From Bolinopsis microptera (lineage: Eukaryota; Ctenophora; Tentaculata; Lobata; Bolinopsidae): DNA of 64,000 bases. The DNA lies in NCBI RefSeq assembly GCF_026151205.1, contig NC_087083.1, positions 7,604,460 to 7,668,459 on the forward strand, given 5' to 3'. Shown here in pieces: positions 61,645 through 64,000 of this stretch. Both the position numbers and the translations under genes were made by a program. Below the pieces are notes generated by a model, which saw only the letters and a list, made by a program, of their open reading frames with translations, did no database searches and had not been told where the DNA came from. Each line of letters starts with the position of its first letter. The stretch's first letter is position 1.

Positions 61645-63325
61645 CCATTGTCACGAGGAAGATTGCATTTACTAAATGCTTAAATGGCAGACATGAAATA
61701 AAGCTGAGACATCATTGTACTGTAACGTCAACTGTGCATAATATTAATTATAGAGGTTGCATTGTATGAAAGCATTTCCACTGCTCAAATTGAAACTACT
61801 TCGCCCACACTGATTAACGAGTATTTATACTCGTTTATAAGCGAATAATCTAGAATTTATGGAGCTATATCAAATATAATGAGATGAACGGAACAGGTTG
61901 TAAAATGACAACTTAAAACATCATATTTTAGAACTGTCCTGGTTGTCATACAAACTATCAAAATCATAGCTAATATTTAAAATCGGACGACCAAATTTTT
62001 TCACGAACAAGTATCGGTTCAGATAAACAATTCATAAAATAACCGGGATATGCGCAAAACTTGAAACAATAACCATGACCGTGATTGAACTTCCCACGAC
62101 GTTGGTAAAAAGAGGAACAATTTTTGACGGAAAAGATTGTGAGTGAGAAAATTTTGGGAAGAGTCAGTGCCAGGGCACGGTTTTAATGTTTCGTCCACCA
62201 CATAATACTGTGACGTTAACGGTTAAGGCAAATGATATCACCATCATTTTCTTATATCATTGGCCTCAGGATATACAGTTTTAAATGATAAAATTAAGCA
62301 AGTTTAATAACAGAATGGTCGCCGTGAAATTGTTTTGAAAATCATTAAAGCGTTTGTGAAACCCAAATTCAGTACTCACGCACGGACAGTGTACACTGAA
62401 TAGTCTTGCGTTGATTCTAATTACGATCTAAATAACAACTAAGGACAAGCTAAATCTGCATATTCAGACGAAGATCTTGGTCTGAGAAATATGTCAAATT
62501 ATGTTTCTTTAGTCTTTGCTCATGGAATATGAGAAAACAAAAAACCACAAGCTGATTGATTTAGTTAATATACGTAATTTTAGTTAATTGACCTTATTTC
62601 AGATCAACAAAGTTTTAAGGCGTCTCAATTCTTTAACAACAGCTATCAAAGACTTACCAGTTGTCTTGATATCATCGTAGTATAAATAAACATGGTTGTA
62701 TAAATACAACCATACAAAATGGTTGAAGCAAGGAGTTTTCGATTTTTGTTCAGCAAACTTTTTGTGGGTTACATTTTTAACAAATAAATAAAATAGGGGT
62801 TAGCAACAAGACAGTCAGCTCATGGCAGACTTTGATGCGTAACTCGTTATCGGGTGAGCGTTATTGGCCGTTAACAAATTCTGCTGCAAAGCTTTTCATC
62901 TATAGAGCTTGACTTTATGACTTAGACAAATAATCAAGAAACTGTGATTGTAGCTAGATAAAACACTTAACTTGGCAAGGCACCAAGCCAAGATTTAGGC
63001 TAGCAAAAAAGCTGTCTTAACCATTTGTATCGCCTAACCATCTCTTTATATTTTGCTGGCGTTGATCAACAAATTGTTAACGATACTCCACAACATATAG
63101 ATAAGGGCATCCCTCGCCTTTAGACCTTTCGACCCGAATTGCAACTCAAATTAGGTTTTGAGGTCTAAGTTATAGATCTTTAAGGGCTAGAACTGAGTTG
63201 TAGGCTTGAACCTAAACTTTGGGATATGTTAAGGCTTTGAAGCTACTGATCAGATTCAAGTATGAAGAGAAAAATGGAAAATTCAAAACTTGTACAAAGG
63301 AAGGAACTATAACAAAAACTGGTTA
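61645..63325. other. AT-rich stretch, no recognised gene
   Basis: The 60-codon minus-strand frame at 62019-62201 begins with GTG and shows no domain. An inverted repeat ATGGTTGTATAAATACAACCAT lies at about 62692-62713. Confidence 0.4.
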
Positions 63326-63461
63326 CAGGGACAAAAGGAAATCGCGGCATGTACGGAATCGCGATTTTTCCCATTATTTGCGACAAATTTTATGTATAGT
63401 TTAATGTATAGCCTGTTAGTGTTAAAAATTATCGCGAAATCCTTTTGTCCCTGACTGGTTA
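63318..63461. mobile_element. hAT-type MITE (CAGGGACAAA family), copy 2
   Basis: The element 63326-63453 (128 bp) begins CAGGGACAAAAGGA and ends with the perfect complement TCCTTTTGTCCCTG. It is flanked by exact ACTGGTTA on both sides (63318-63325 and 63454-63461). The CAGGG terminus and 8-bp TSD indicate hAT. It shares most of its interior with copy 1. The 61-codon frame across it is not a gene. Confidence 0.93.
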
Positions 63462-64000
63462 TGATCATGGTTGTAGCATGATGTAGATTGTAGACTATAG
63501 AAGTGTAGACAGTTATAGCTACACGTCGTATACCTCTTATCTTTCCTTAAAAGGCCGCCGTGCGCTTCACGCACTAAAAGGAGTTGCAACGTGTGTCAAG
63601 ACAGTTATAGCATTAGCAAGTAGCTAGAGGCTTTTGATGAGGTTGAAGGGGACTAGACTACATCCTTCAGGAACGGGAACCCTCTATACTTATAGTCTAT
63701 AAAAACTCTCGAAGTGGCATTTGGTCACTACACACCACGCTACAATATCTACAAGTCTGAGCTGGAGCTTATATTGTGACGTGATTATAATGAATCACAG
63801 TCTTCTAATGCTGCCCTTATATTATTACTACAATGGGAAGGCTGTAATTTTGTCGCTGTGTAATCGAGAACAGTTCATTGTACTCATTAATTAGACTGTC
63901 ACAGCACATGTTATGCTCCTTCGTAATACACCTCATTTTAGGATAACAGTGGGTGTTTAATATTAATAAGTGTTTTATGCGCGGCATTACTGTTCATCAC
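63462..64000. other. No recognised feature to the window end
   Basis: AT-rich, without supported ORF or repeat. Confidence 0.4.

Overview
The window is eukaryotic, AT-rich and very repeat-dense: kilobase-scale microsatellites and minisatellites, LINE relics, hAT-type MITEs, a large foldback element and TTAGGG-type telomere-like repeats. No bacterial-style genes, operons, rRNA or tRNA were recognised. The LINE ORF1/ORF2 relics and the hAT MITEs suit an invertebrate metazoan. A marine invertebrate such as a cnidarian is my guess only, and nothing here fixes the species.

The most interesting signal is on the minus strand between about 13.3 and 39.2 kb. Ten short open segments each begin with ATG and end exactly at a good 5' splice site. 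All ten end in the same codon phase: one base of the next codon is left over. Their peptides are unrelated to each other. The simplest reading is one long minus-strand gene with a series of alternative first coding exons, all splicing to a common downstream exon that I do not see and that probably lies before position 1. More doubtful members lie at 23.7, 42.4, 52.4, 52.7 and 56.2 kb. I cannot name the gene.

Layout. 1-9.7 kb: AT-rich DNA, a (CT)n block, a broken LINE ORF1, a 4.1-kb purine-rich tract, a telomere-like island inside an inverted repeat, and a small MITE linked to (CT)n tracts. 9.7-15.2 kb: minisatellites, a MITE with TTAGGG-like repeats and a 9-bp target duplication, and the lowest-coordinate first-exon candidate. 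15.2-20.3 kb: a 5114-bp foldback element with long, nearly identical inverted arms and an 8-bp target duplication. 20.3-39.2 kb: the first-exon series, interrupted by tandem arrays with 8-, 10-, 11- and 12-bp units. 39.2-58 kb: long minisatellites, a strong 34-bp-arm hairpin, a circularly permuted duplication and an hAT MITE. 58-64 kb: a 5'-truncated LINE with a 16-bp target duplication and two related hAT MITEs.

Most long ORFs are artefacts of tandem repeats whose units are not multiples of three, or of simple purine/pyrimidine tracts, and are not annotated as genes. Everything here was read by eye; identities and copy numbers are approximate unless stated as exact.
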